Below, one piece after another: positions 25,052-34,152 of a stretch of 64,000 nt of DNA. A program made the translations under genes and the position numbers. This DNA comes from Raoultibacter phocaeensis (GTDB lineage Bacteria; Actinomycetota; Coriobacteriia; Coriobacteriales; Eggerthellaceae), in contig NZ_CABDUX010000001.1 in the NCBI RefSeq assembly GCF_901411515.1, positions 186,001 through 250,000 on the forward strand, read 5' to 3'. Position 1 is the first letter of the stretch. Each line of letters opens with the position of its first letter. The notes beneath the pieces are model-generated. The model was not told where the DNA came from. It searched no databases and worked only from the letters and a program-made list of their open reading frames with translations.

Positions 25052-28000
25052 TCAGTATTTCAGTATTGCTTTGATGTTCTTCCTCACACTTGTCGAAAGC
25101 GTATAGGCGGAGCCGAGCCAGTACAGCGCGTTCGGCTTTCCGCTTGCAGCCACCGCATCCACCGCCGAATAAGCGCCTGCATCGACCAAGACAATAGGAT
25201 AGCGGAGCTTGCCGCAGAGCGGCCCACCGGCAAGCGCGTCGGGGAAGTTCTTGCCGGTGGCGAACACGACCCCGCTGTAGCCGAACCCCGAACCGGACTC
25301 CTTGACGACCCAATCGGCTATCGCCGCCGAAGTGCCGTAGCGGCTCTTGTCATATCCGTTGCCGACGCCGCCTGCAAGTCGTTTGACCTTCACCGCCTTC
25401 GCCTTGAGCGCCGCCTCGACCTTCGACGACACCGCATGGGAATCGCCCACGATGAGCACCTGGTCGAAACCGGTAAGCTCCCGCACGGTTTGCGCATCGA
25501 GAGACGATCCGGGTTTCACGAGATAGAGCAACGCGCCCGTTGCGGCGCAGTACGGCGAAATGGACAGCGCATCGGGGAAGTTGTCGGACCGGGCGATCAC
25601 AGCCGTTCTGCCCGCAGCACCTGCGCGCTTCGCTTCGCTTCGAATCAACGCGGCGGTTTGAATGCGGTCTACTCCCCCTATCCTTTTCACCGAAGCGGAC
25701 GGCAGGAGCTTTTTCAGCTGCGCCTCAACACCGGTTTTAGACAGCGCGTTCGCATCGCCGATCAGAATGACCTCACGAATTGAATCGCGCAGACCGCTTG
25801 CGTACGCCCGCACCTCGGGATCGAGCCATCCGGTCGGGTTGAGCAGAATGGGATAGCCTTGAGCGCCCGAAAGCGTCGAAGCGGCCAGCGCATCGGGAAA
25901 GTTATCGGACCGCGCGACGATGATGCCCTTCGGCTTCTCGCTTGAATACGTGGTACGGGCGATTGCGATAGCCGTACCGATGCGGGTCGTGCCGGAGAGC
26001 TCCGTTTCCGCCTTCTGCGCCGGCGGAGGCGTGGGATTGGGATTGGGGTTGGGGTTGGGGTCCGGCGTGGGGTCCGGATTAGGGATTGGATTGGGATCGG
26101 GGTTCGGATCGGGATCCGGGCCGGGATCGGGAACGACGGCCCCAGGCAAGGCGTCGCGCATGCGAACTGCGACCGAGCTGCCGTTCGCATCGGCAACCGC
26201 GCAATATACCGTACCGCTGGCGATAACGCTCGAAACACCGAGGCCGCTTCGGTACACCTGGCTGCCGAATGGAGCCATCTGGCTCGGATTGCTCACCGGT
26301 GCCGCGCAGGCGGCTACCGCGCCGCTGCCGTTAGCGCCCGAAAGGTAGAGATGGCTTCCATCGGTTGCAAGGCTGCCCGACAAGGCGGCAACCGAGGCGG
26401 CTTCCCCGGCAAGCTCCTCGACGGCCGAAAGCGATCCGTTCGCGCCGAGCGTCGCGAGATAGGCCTTGCTCCCGTCCGCCGTCGATTGGTGGGCGAACGC
26501 ATACGCACCATCGCCCGACGATGCAACGCTGAGCACCGATGCGGCGCTCTGCCCAATCGTAGCGGTCTTAGCCCATGTTCCGCCGACCTCGCTGTAGACG
26601 CCCGTTTCCCATTGTGAAGAACCGGTGTTTGCCAGCACAACCGCAGGATTACCTCCAAGATCGAACACGACGGAGTTCATAGCGGCTCCGCTGAGCACCT
26701 CGCCGCCCTGCTGGATGAGGGACGCGCCCACAAACCTGTACACTTTGGTGTGCTCGCCTCCGCTATCCGCAAGCACGTACAGCGCGTCCCCCGATACTGT
26801 CACCCCTGGATAGGAAGCCCTCGTGGCAGTCGCAGGCGTGCTCGCCACCTCGACCCACGAACCGCCGTCGAAACGTCTCAGCTGCACCGTTTTCGCAGCC
26901 TCAGCACTACCGACTGCGAAAAGCGATCCCCCGAACCAGGTAAGGGAAACACCGCTCAGCCCGACAAGCTCTTGTCCGCATTGCGTCCACGTTGCGGCGG
27001 CGGTATCGTACTTCCACACGCGACTGCGGCCTTCCTGCTGATCTTCCGCAACCATGTACACGTTCACGCCGTCGGTTGCCGTAGCGACCGCAGGGTTGTG
27101 TACCGCGCCGAACGGCACCGTGCCGCTCGATACGTCAACGGTTTCCTGCCAGTACTCGCCGCCCGACCAATCGGCGTGGCTCACTTTGATCGTGATGGAG
27201 TCGTCCGTCTGATCGATTGCCTCCACCACAAGCCCCGAGTTCTGCCCGTCGGAATAGCAGATCGCCCCATCGGCCAAGCCCTTCGCCATGTCGGTCGTTC
27301 CAACGGCGGTTCGGTTGCCTGCCGCGTACGCCACCGTACTCACCTGGGCATGAGTAACGTCGCCTGCGCCGTTCGGGCGCCCGTTCGCCATGCCGGTTTC
27401 ACCTTCGCGGAACACGTACACGTAATCGCCGCTCGAAGTGATATTCCCCTCTTCGGCGTAGCGTTCGTTCACGCGGTACACGATGGCCCCCGACCCGCCG
27501 ATTTTCGAATCGAAGCTGAAATTCTCGCTTGATTTCCGACGGTATTCGATGACGAAGTATTCGGATGCCGAAGCGGGTGTCTTGACGATGACCGCCTGCT
27601 TTTTGTCCGCCGCCTGTCCCTCGGGAGATCCAACTTCGGCCGCAGTATGTAGGGTGTAGGTTCCCTCGGCAGCCACCTCGGGGATCGAGCACCAGCCAGC
27701 GGTCTGCCTCGTGAGCGCCAACGGCCACGAGTGCATGACCGAAACCGCCATAACGTCCCAGATGCCCACCGGCACATCGGCTCCCGGCGTATCGCTGGAT
27801 CGATAGTAGTCGCGCGCATTCAAGGTGTGCAGGTACTCGTGCACGGCCGTACCTTCCTTGAAGGTGTCCATCACAAGCCCGTTTTGCTCGGTGTGCGCTT
27901 CGATGATGTTGTAGAGAGAAACCTGCTTACCTCCCCCCGCGCCAACCGAGGGCTTCATGTCGCTTATCGACTTATGGGAGGTGAACGTACCGCTTGCCTC

Positions 28001-28696
28001 GACGGCGGGAATGAGCAGCAGGTTGTCGACAAAGCCGTCCTTGTCGACATCGAGCGCCGAGGCATCGAAACCCGGGTTGGCCTTGTTGAATTTTTCGAGC
28101 GCTTCCGAGATCATCGTGTCGTCCTTGTCCACGTAGTACGACGCCTCGTTATCGAGCTCGATGTAGTTCACCGTACCGTCAGACTCGTTCGTTTGGGGAA
28201 AATAGCTTTTCACATCGTAGGCACCGTTCGAGAAGGTTCGAATGGAGTACCGAAACGGCGGAGCTTGGTGCTGAGATCTCGTATCGGAATCGATCCGCGC
28301 CTGCAAGTATTCCCACCGGGTACGCAAGCCGTTGTAGGTATACTGGCCGTTGAACCCGGCATCGGCACCCGTCGTACCTAGATCGCCCTCGGTATCGCCC
28401 TTGAACTTCACGAGCAGCACGAGGTTCGCTCGAACAACTGCATCGCTGCGAAGCGGTGCGGTTTCCAACAGCTCGGTGCTCTCGAGGAGCTCAAGGCTCA
28501 GGTCGTCGCTTTCAGACGCTTCGACGTCCGTAAAGCCACCGTCGTCCACGCTAGCCGCTTCGCCTTGCTCGGTATCGGCGAACGCAAATGCGGAAGGCAC
28601 CATCCCGACCGCTAGGGTTATCGCAAGAAAAGCACGTAAGCATCTGCCGAGAAACCGCTGCTTCACGGTCAACACGGAGGCGGTCGCTGTATCCAT
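25052..28696 (-). CDS. Secreted M6-type metalloprotease with cell-wall-binding (CWB2) repeats
   Basis: A 1214-residue surface protein. The signal peptide is residues 1 to about 38 (ending PSAFAFA). The protease domain carries HEYLH at 286-290 with D296, the HExxHxxxxxD zinc site of the M6 (immune-inhibitor-A-like) family. Residues about 520-860 look like beta-propeller-type repeats rich in Gly, Ser and Ala. A linker of repeated Pro-Asn-Pro-Asp units precedes three CWB2 repeats (starting near TRIGTAIA; each has a (S/K)DNFPDAL- or KNFPDAL-type core) that bind the cell wall non-covalently. ATG 28696 is used; GTG 28702 is possible. The substrate may be mucin or other host protein, inferred from domain content only. 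Confidence 0.85.
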   Translation of the reverse strand: MDTATASVLTVKQRFLGRCLRAFLAITLAVGMVPSAFAFADTEQGEAASVDDGGFTDVEASESDDLSLELLESTELLETAPLRSDAVVRANLVLLVKFKGDTEGDLGTTGADAGFNGQYTYNGLRTRWEYLQARIDSDTRSQHQAPPFRYSIRTFSNGAYDVKSYFPQTNESDGTVNYIELDNEASYYVDKDDTMISEALEKFNKANPGFDASALDVDKDGFVDNLLLIPAVEASGTFTSHKSISDMKPSVGAGGGKQVSLYNIIEAHTEQNGLVMDTFKEGTAVHEYLHTLNARDYYRSSDTPGADVPVGIWDVMAVSVMHSWPLALTRQTAGWCSIPEVAAEGTYTLHTAAEVGSPEGQAADKKQAVIVKTPASASEYFVIEYRRKSSENFSFDSKIGGSGAIVYRVNERYAEEGNITSSGDYVYVFREGETGMANGRPNGAGDVTHAQVSTVAYAAGNRTAVGTTDMAKGLADGAICYSDGQNSGLVVEAIDQTDDSITIKVSHADWSGGEYWQETVDVSSGTVPFGAVHNPAVATATDGVNVYMVAEDQQEGRSRVWKYDTAAATWTQCGQELVGLSGVSLTWFGGSLFAVGSAEAAKTVQLRRFDGGSWVEVASTPATATRASYPGVTVSGDALYVLADSGGEHTKVYRFVGASLIQQGGEVLSGAAMNSVVFDLGGNPAVVLANTGSSQWETGVYSEVGGTWAKTATIGQSAASVLSVASSGDGAYAFAHQSTADGSKAYLATLGANGSLSAVEELAGEAASVAALSGSLATDGSHLYLSGANGSGAVAACAAPVSNPSQMAPFGSQVYRSGLGVSSVIASGTVYCAVADANGSSVAVRMRDALPGAVVPDPGPDPDPNPDPNPIPNPDPTPDPNPNPNPNPTPPPAQKAETELSGTTRIGTAIAIARTTYSSEKPKGIIVARSDNFPDALAASTLSGAQGYPILLNPTGWLDPEVRAYASGLRDSIREVILIGDANALSKTGVEAQLKKLLPSASVKRIGGVDRIQTAALIRSEAKRAGAAGRTAVIARSDNFPDALSISPYCAATGALLYLVKPGSSLDAQTVRELTGFDQVLIVGDSHAVSSKVEAALKAKAVKVKRLAGGVGNGYDKSRYGTSAAIADWVVKESGSGFGYSGVVFATGKNFPDALAGGPLCGKLRYPIVLVDAGAYSAVDAVAASGKPNALYWLGSAYTLSTSVRKNIKAILKY

Positions 28697-28731
28697 GCGC
28701 ACTCGTTTCTAACTATTACCTTTTAACTAAC

Positions 28732-28737
28732 ATTATA
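28732..28737 (-). promoter_or_regulatory. -10 element of the M6 protease gene
   Basis: A consensus TATAAT on the minus strand lies 36 bases before the ATG at 28696, in an AT-rich leader. No clear -35 hexamer is seen 16-18 bases upstream. Confidence 0.5.
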
Positions 28738-28837
28738 CGACGTATCCTTCTGCAGCGATACCCCTTTCCGCCTTCCGCAACCTTGCGATACCATGACATA
28801 ACAACTTGTATTATCATGAGTTGAACGGTTTTTCCGC

Positions 28838-31800
28838 GTGCGCCGCAAAGCGACGTGCGCCCCGACACGAGCGAAGCGAGACGGCATCATACAGACAGCC
28901 TCCTTTCTCAAGCAGTGCGTTCGACATCTCCTGGCAACGGGCTTTGCGCTTGCGTGCCTCGTGTGCCTTTCGTGTTCGCTCGCCGACGATGCCCGCGCAG
29001 ACGATCAGGTTCCGACACCCCGAGAAACCGTAACTGTCGCCTATTACGAAGACGGCGACTACATGCTCCGCAACGCAAACAACGAATACTCGGGCTTCAA
29101 CATCGACTACCTGGAAGAAATCGCCCTGTACGCGGGCTGGAACTACGAATACGTCGACTACGGAACCTGGGAGCGCGCCTACGATGCCCTCGTGCAAGGC
29201 GACGTCGACATTCTCCCCTCGGTGTACCACTCCGCCGAGCGCGACAAAAAGATGCTGTTCTCGAAGACGCCGGTGTGCAGCATATACACGGCGATCAACG
29301 TGCGCATCGACGACGATCGGTTCGCCTACGACGACTACGAGGCGTTTCAGGACATGAAAGTCGGCGTTATCGGCGAGAGCCTCGACGCCGAAGCGTTCGA
29401 ACACTACTGCGAGAAACACAACCTATCGGTCGAAACCATTCCGTACAGCGATACGCCCTTGCTCATAAGCGATCTCGAGCAGGGCATCCTCGATGCGATC
29501 GCGATTACGTATCTCGGCACGAACATCGAATTCAAAACCGTTGCGCAGTTCTCGCCCGAACCGCTCTACATCGCCATCGCCCAGAATGAAGCCGATCTCA
29601 AAACCCTGTTCGACGATGCGACCGACAGGCTCTTGATCCGCAACCCCGATTACTTCACCGAGCTGTACAAAGCGTACTTCAGCATGAATACGAAGCAAGA
29701 TCCCGTCTTCACCCGTTCGGAGTACGCTTACATCGAAAGCGCACCTGTACTCACCGTCGCCTACGACTCGTTCAGAACCCCGCTCTCCTACACCGATCCG
29801 ACAACAGGCGAATTCACCGGAGTCGCCGCGATGCTGTTCGCCGATATTGCGCGCACCACAGGCCTGCGTTTCGAGTACGTGCCCGTCGACGACCACAACG
29901 CGGCCATCGACCTCGCCGAATCGGGCGAGGTCGATATCGTCTATGCGGTGGACCAATCGGTGGAGCTCTCGCCGAAAAGCACGATTCTGACCACAGGACC
30001 CTACCTCAAGGACACCATGGCCAAAATCGTCGGGGGCAATCCTACGGGAACCCGCATCGCGCTTCCCGAGGGATTCTCGCTCGCCGCCGAAATCGCCGAA
30101 GAAGCGCAGGGCCATGAGGCCGTCTACTACAAAACGCCGAAACAGTGTTTCGACGCGATCCTCGAGGGAAAAGCCGACATCGCCTATGCCGATATCCACG
30201 TGGCCGACTACCTCCTCTCGGAGCCTCAGTACAATTCACTCAGTCTGCTCGCGCTTACCGACTACACCAACAACATGTCGATTGGCGTATCGGCATCCGC
30301 CGACCCCCAGCTCGTCGACATCCTCGACCGCTGCATCCAATTCACCTCCGATACGACCATGACGCGATGGATAACGGAGACGGCCCTCATCGCGCATCCC
30401 GCAAGTCCCATCGACATCGTCCGCCAGTACCCGCTTCAGATCATCGGCGGCCTCGTTGCGCTCCTGCTGGCCGCGATCGGCGTCTTCGTTTACATCTACC
30501 GCAGCAAGTCCCGCAATGCCGAACGCATCGTAAAGCTCGTCTACAGCGATTCGCTCACTGGCGGATGGAACCTCAACCGATTCCAAGTCGAAGCCTCAAA
30601 AACAATCGGCGAGGACGATGCCGGCGCCTTTGCGATATTGTTCTTCGACATCAGTCGGTTCAAGAGCTTCAACGCAGCGTTCGGCTACGCCGAAGGAGAC
30701 CGCCTGCTGCTGGCATTGAGCCGCTTGCTCGACCAGTTCGATCAAGAGGGCGAATGCCATGCGCGCATCAACGCCGACCAGTTCGTCGCTTTGCTGCGCT
30801 GGCATGGTATGGCCGATTTCACGAAACGCTTCGATCGCCTCGATGCCTGTTTGAACGACCTCGAGATACTCCGAACATACAACTACCGCATTCTCCTGTT
30901 CGGAGGCATCGCCTTGCCCGAAGCGGGGTCGAAGCGCGACGATGATTCCATCTCCGATCTCATCGATCAGGCGCGCTACGCCCGTGAAAGCATTCTCGAT
31001 TCGCCGCACAGCACCATCGCCCTTTACACCGCCGACATGAAAGAGCGCGACATAGCCCAACGCGCCTTGCAGAGCGAAGCGGTGGCTGCGCTCGCCAACG
31101 GGGAGTTCGTCGCCTATTACCAACCTAAGGTGGCCATCGACTCCGGTCGCATCGTCGGATTCGAAGCACTGGTGCGTTGGATCATCCCGGGGGAAGGCAT
31201 GCGCAGTCCAGCCGAATTCATCGGCCTGTTCGAGCGAACCGGATTCGTGACGGAAGTCGATCTCGCCATATTCGCGCAAGCGTGCGCATACCTGCGCGCC
31301 CGCATCGATCAAGGCAGCACGACGGTGCCGATCGCCTGCAACTTCTCGCGCCTCCATCTGCTTGACGACCGCTTCCCCTCAACGCTCAAACGCATTGTCG
31401 ATGAACACCACGTGCCGGTCGAACTGCTCGAACTCGAATTGACAGAAAGCATCGTCATGGAAGACCTCTCGCGCGCCGAATCCATGTGCGGTCGTTTGAA
31501 GGAGCTCGGATTCCGTATCGCCATCGACGATTTCGGCAGCGGCTATTCCTCGCTCGGAGCGCTTCAGAACCTTCCCGTCGACATACTCAAAATCGACCAG
31601 TCGTTCTTGCTCAGCACGAGCAGCGAATCCCGCAGCAGGACGATTCTCGAGGGCATCATCGCCATCGCCGAGCGCCTGGGTACCGAAATCGTGGTGGAAG
31701 GAATCGAGACGCTCGATCATGCAGCGCTCATTCGGACTATGGATCCCCGAAGCATTGCTCAGGGTTACCTGTACTCGCGACCCGTTTCGCGCGAAGAAGC

Positions 31801-31840
31801 CGACCGCTTGCTCGATTGCGGCTCGATCATCCCAAGCTGA
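28838..31840 (+). CDS. Membrane c-di-GMP phosphodiesterase with two solute-binding sensor domains
   Basis: A 1000-residue protein. A signal-like hydrophobic stretch (about 30-50) is followed by two periplasmic-binding-protein type 3 domains (about 62-290 and 300-525), a membrane helix (about 535-555), a GGDEF-like domain and an EAL domain (about 755-990). The cyclase motif is degenerate (RINADQF in place of RxGGDEF), so it is probably inactive or regulatory. The EAL domain keeps GFEALVRW, ELELTES, IDDFGSGYSSL, LKID and VVEGIET, so it should hydrolyse c-di-GMP in response to an external small ligand. The GTG start has no clear ribosome site. It converges on the diguanylate cyclase gene. Confidence 0.88.
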   Translation: MRRKATCAPTRAKRDGIIQTASFLKQCVRHLLATGFALACLVCLSCSLADDARADDQVPTPRETVTVAYYEDGDYMLRNANNEYSGFNIDYLEEIALYAGWNYEYVDYGTWERAYDALVQGDVDILPSVYHSAERDKKMLFSKTPVCSIYTAINVRIDDDRFAYDDYEAFQDMKVGVIGESLDAEAFEHYCEKHNLSVETIPYSDTPLLISDLEQGILDAIAITYLGTNIEFKTVAQFSPEPLYIAIAQNEADLKTLFDDATDRLLIRNPDYFTELYKAYFSMNTKQDPVFTRSEYAYIESAPVLTVAYDSFRTPLSYTDPTTGEFTGVAAMLFADIARTTGLRFEYVPVDDHNAAIDLAESGEVDIVYAVDQSVELSPKSTILTTGPYLKDTMAKIVGGNPTGTRIALPEGFSLAAEIAEEAQGHEAVYYKTPKQCFDAILEGKADIAYADIHVADYLLSEPQYNSLSLLALTDYTNNMSIGVSASADPQLVDILDRCIQFTSDTTMTRWITETALIAHPASPIDIVRQYPLQIIGGLVALLLAAIGVFVYIYRSKSRNAERIVKLVYSDSLTGGWNLNRFQVEASKTIGEDDAGAFAILFFDISRFKSFNAAFGYAEGDRLLLALSRLLDQFDQEGECHARINADQFVALLRWHGMADFTKRFDRLDACLNDLEILRTYNYRILLFGGIALPEAGSKRDDDSISDLIDQARYARESILDSPHSTIALYTADMKERDIAQRALQSEAVAALANGEFVAYYQPKVAIDSGRIVGFEALVRWIIPGEGMRSPAEFIGLFERTGFVTEVDLAIFAQACAYLRARIDQGSTTVPIACNFSRLHLLDDRFPSTLKRIVDEHHVPVELLELELTESIVMEDLSRAESMCGRLKELGFRIAIDDFGSGYSSLGALQNLPVDILKIDQSFLLSTSSESRSRTILEGIIAIAERLGTEIVVEGIETLDHAALIRTMDPRSIAQGYLYSRPVSREEADRLLDCGSIIPS

Positions 31841-31928
31841 GGCGAGGCGACCTTGCGTGCCGTACGTCACCGCATTGCAGCACGCGGTGACGTAAGCAAA
31901 CTCGTCGCTTGCTCAAACGAGTGCGCGG

Positions 31929-33299
31929 CTACGTTGCAGCGTCGGAAAACCCGTACATGCTTTGGTGGCGGCTTGCCTCGGGCATGGCTCGGTAGAATCG
32001 GCGCTTGTCTTGGTACATCCGGGTATCTGCGAACTTGACGGCATCGTCGACGCTGCACGGTTCCTCGGCGTAAAACGTACCGATCGCGGCAGGGCACGAG
32101 CGTGCGCTAAGCCGAGTCGAAGCCTCGGCGACCTGGTGTTCGAATTGATGTTTGTCGGCCTCGAGCGAAACGACGACGAATTCGTCTCCCCCAAGGCGAT
32201 AGACGTCGGACTTTTCAAACGATGAGTCGAGAATGCGCGCCGCGTCGATAAGAGAGCGATCTCCGATCGCATGGCCCTCTCGGTCGTTGATGTCCTTCAG
32301 GCCGTTCAGGTCGATGTACATGACGCCGAAGCCCGCCTTGGGCCCCGCTTCGTCGAAGCGCTGCACATCCTCGATGAAGCGGTTGCGGTTCCAAACCCCG
32401 GTGAGGGAATCCTCGAAGCTCATACGCCTGAGCTTTTCCCGGATGGCAGACTGTTCGACCTCCATCGATAAGAACATGCCCACCGTCTTGAAAAAAGAAG
32501 TGCTCAAATCGAGCCGCTCTAGCTCGGGATCGTCGACGCCGATGTAGCCTGACAGCTCTTCGTTCGCATAGATCGGTGCGACCACGAGGCGTGCGATCCC
32601 CTGAGGTTTCAGGATGGCGTACTCGATCGGCGATGTGCCCTTCAGCTGCTCGACGTCTTCAATGATCACGCAATCGCGCTGCTTGAACGAATCCATCCAC
32701 CGATCGATGTACGAAACGGGAACGTCCTGCGATGCTTCTATCTGCGAGTCGACCCCCTCGTTGCACCATTCGTAAGTGTTGCTCATCAGCTCGCCGTCGA
32801 TTTCGACGATATACACGCGACCGGCTTTGAAAAACCGCCCGATCTTTTCGAGAGCAGGCAGGGGGTCGACCTCGATCCCACATGTACGGCGAAACTCCAT
32901 GATGCAATCCACGAGCAGCGTTTCAAGCCCGAGCTGGTTTTGCAGAACGGCCTTCTGCCTGGCATCTTCGGTCACATCGAACGCGACTTCGAACCGAGCC
33001 GCACGACCGTTCCAGTCGATGAGCCCGTCTTTGAACGAATAGTGCCTTCCCGATTGCTTGTTGTAGCACGTCCAAGCAACGCACGTCGATGCGCCGAGTT
33101 CACCGTTGTTGCAGAATTCGCACGGCGCGTCGAGGCCTTGGATCGCTTCGAAGCAGGTTCGGCCTTGCCAGGGCCCTTCGATCATCCGGGCCGCTGATTC
33201 GTTCACGTACAAAAGCTCGTACGTTGCAACGTCGCTTACGTACACCAACTCGGACAGCGCGTCGAAAATATCGAACGGATTTGACATATAACCTCGCAT
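31929..33299 (-). CDS. PAS-GAF-GGDEF diguanylate cyclase
   Basis: A soluble protein of about 456 residues. An N-terminal PAS-like domain (about 1-115) contains several cysteines (CEFC and others) that could hold a redox or metal centre. A GAF-like domain follows (about 125-285), then a GGDEF domain with intact RLGGDEF and the start motif DSLTGVWNRNRF. No RxxD inhibitory site is seen five residues before the motif. It should synthesise c-di-GMP, opposing the EAL protein encoded convergently at 28838-31840. Start: ATG 33299 or 33287. The first lies directly after a long hairpin that contains its G-rich ribosome site. Confidence 0.88.
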   Translation of the reverse strand: MRGYMSNPFDIFDALSELVYVSDVATYELLYVNESAARMIEGPWQGRTCFEAIQGLDAPCEFCNNGELGASTCVAWTCYNKQSGRHYSFKDGLIDWNGRAARFEVAFDVTEDARQKAVLQNQLGLETLLVDCIMEFRRTCGIEVDPLPALEKIGRFFKAGRVYIVEIDGELMSNTYEWCNEGVDSQIEASQDVPVSYIDRWMDSFKQRDCVIIEDVEQLKGTSPIEYAILKPQGIARLVVAPIYANEELSGYIGVDDPELERLDLSTSFFKTVGMFLSMEVEQSAIREKLRRMSFEDSLTGVWNRNRFIEDVQRFDEAGPKAGFGVMYIDLNGLKDINDREGHAIGDRSLIDAARILDSSFEKSDVYRLGGDEFVVVSLEADKHQFEHQVAEASTRLSARSCPAAIGTFYAEEPCSVDDAVKFADTRMYQDKRRFYRAMPEASRHQSMYGFSDAAT

Positions 33300-33301
33300 A
33301 G

Positions 33302-33337
33302 AACCCCCCCCCAGCGACACTTCGCCGAGGGGGGTCC
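33302..33337 (-). promoter_or_regulatory. Long hairpin covering the ribosome site of the diguanylate cyclase
   Basis: On the minus strand ACCCCCCT CGGCGA, loop AGTG, TCGCTG GGGGGGGT form a stem of about 15 pairs ending three bases before the ATG at 33299. The G-run is the only candidate ribosome site for that ATG, so the fold would hide it. It may instead stop read-through from the upstream Fur-family gene. Confidence 0.55.
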
Positions 33338-33402
33338 TTGACTGTCATATACCAGTGTATAGCATATCGTTTGGTTGAGGGAAGAAATCTTCCGAACGTT
33401 GC

Positions 33403-33831
33403 CTACTGCTGAGCGTTTTGGCAGGCCGGGCACAAGCCTTCGAACATGATGTGGTGCCCCTCGATCTTAAACCCGTGTGCATCGGTCACTTCGTCGGCAA
33501 GATCGAACCGATACGGCATGTCGATGTCGAATATCTGACCGCAACAGCTGCACTGCGCATGGTAATGCGGCTTGTTGAAGAAATCATAGCGGTCGGCTCC
33601 CCCCGCAACTTCTACCCGCAAGACATCGCCTCGCTCGGCAAGAACACCGAGGTTGCGGTACACCGTAGCCCGCGAGATGTTCGGATGCTTCGTCCGCACC
33701 GCCTCGTACACGTCGGCCGAGGTAGGATGCTCGTGGAGCGCCTGAACTGCTTCGAGCACCAGCGCCCGTTGTATGGTATTGCGCGTCATCGGCTTCTGCT
33801 CGCCGATGGTATCGTGTATCGCCGTACTCAT
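33403..33831 (-). CDS. Fur/PerR-family metalloregulator
   Basis: A 142-residue protein with an N-terminal winged helix (TSADVYEAVRTKHPNISRAT, VYRNLGVLAERG) and a C-terminal metal-binding dimer domain. Two CxxC pairs (CSCC and CPAC) make the structural zinc site, and HYHAQC with DRYD supplies regulatory-site residues. The Asp in RYD and FDID are compatible with the PerR (peroxide-sensing) subgroup, but I cannot separate PerR from Fur or Zur reliably. It has its own upstream region with a palindrome, and the diguanylate cyclase follows on the same strand. Confidence 0.88.
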   Translation of the reverse strand: MSTAIHDTIGEQKPMTRNTIQRALVLEAVQALHEHPTSADVYEAVRTKHPNISRATVYRNLGVLAERGDVLRVEVAGGADRYDFFNKPHYHAQCSCCGQIFDIDMPYRFDLADEVTDAHGFKIEGHHIMFEGLCPACQNAQQ

Positions 33832-34152
33832 GACAGCTTCTTTCTCTCAACTACCGGGTCGCGGGCGCATGCAGCAGCACTGCCGGACGCCGTTTCGCCG
33901 TCCGCTGGTCCCAACCCGGTGAAACTAAATCGGATAGCCATCCTAATAGGATTTCATATCGTTAAGATACCATGCACACGGGTACGACGCAAGGGCGTAA
34001 GCGGACTGTGAAGCGTCCTCCACGAATGGAACATCTTGGGATTTCAAGTGATCGCTCGAACCACGGTCATCTGCTTGCACCAGCGGCATCGAGCGCAGAA
34101 CCGCATCTTCGGGTGGATCGGGACCGCATGCACCGGAACGCCCGCGATCCGC
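33832..34152. other. Intergenic region with a possible Fur-family operator
   Basis: No gene is seen in these 321 bases between the Fur-family gene and ubiB. ATCCTA A TAGGAT at 33940-33952 is a perfect 6-1-6 palindrome in an AT-rich stretch about 110 bases before the regulator start. It could be an autoregulatory site, though it is not a classical Fur or PerR box. Confidence 0.45.

Noticed and set aside
26030-26130. Tandem GGATTGGGG-type repeat
   Set aside because: It encodes the Pro/Asn/Asp linker of the surface protease; the DNA repeat follows from the repeated peptide and is not a CRISPR or satellite.
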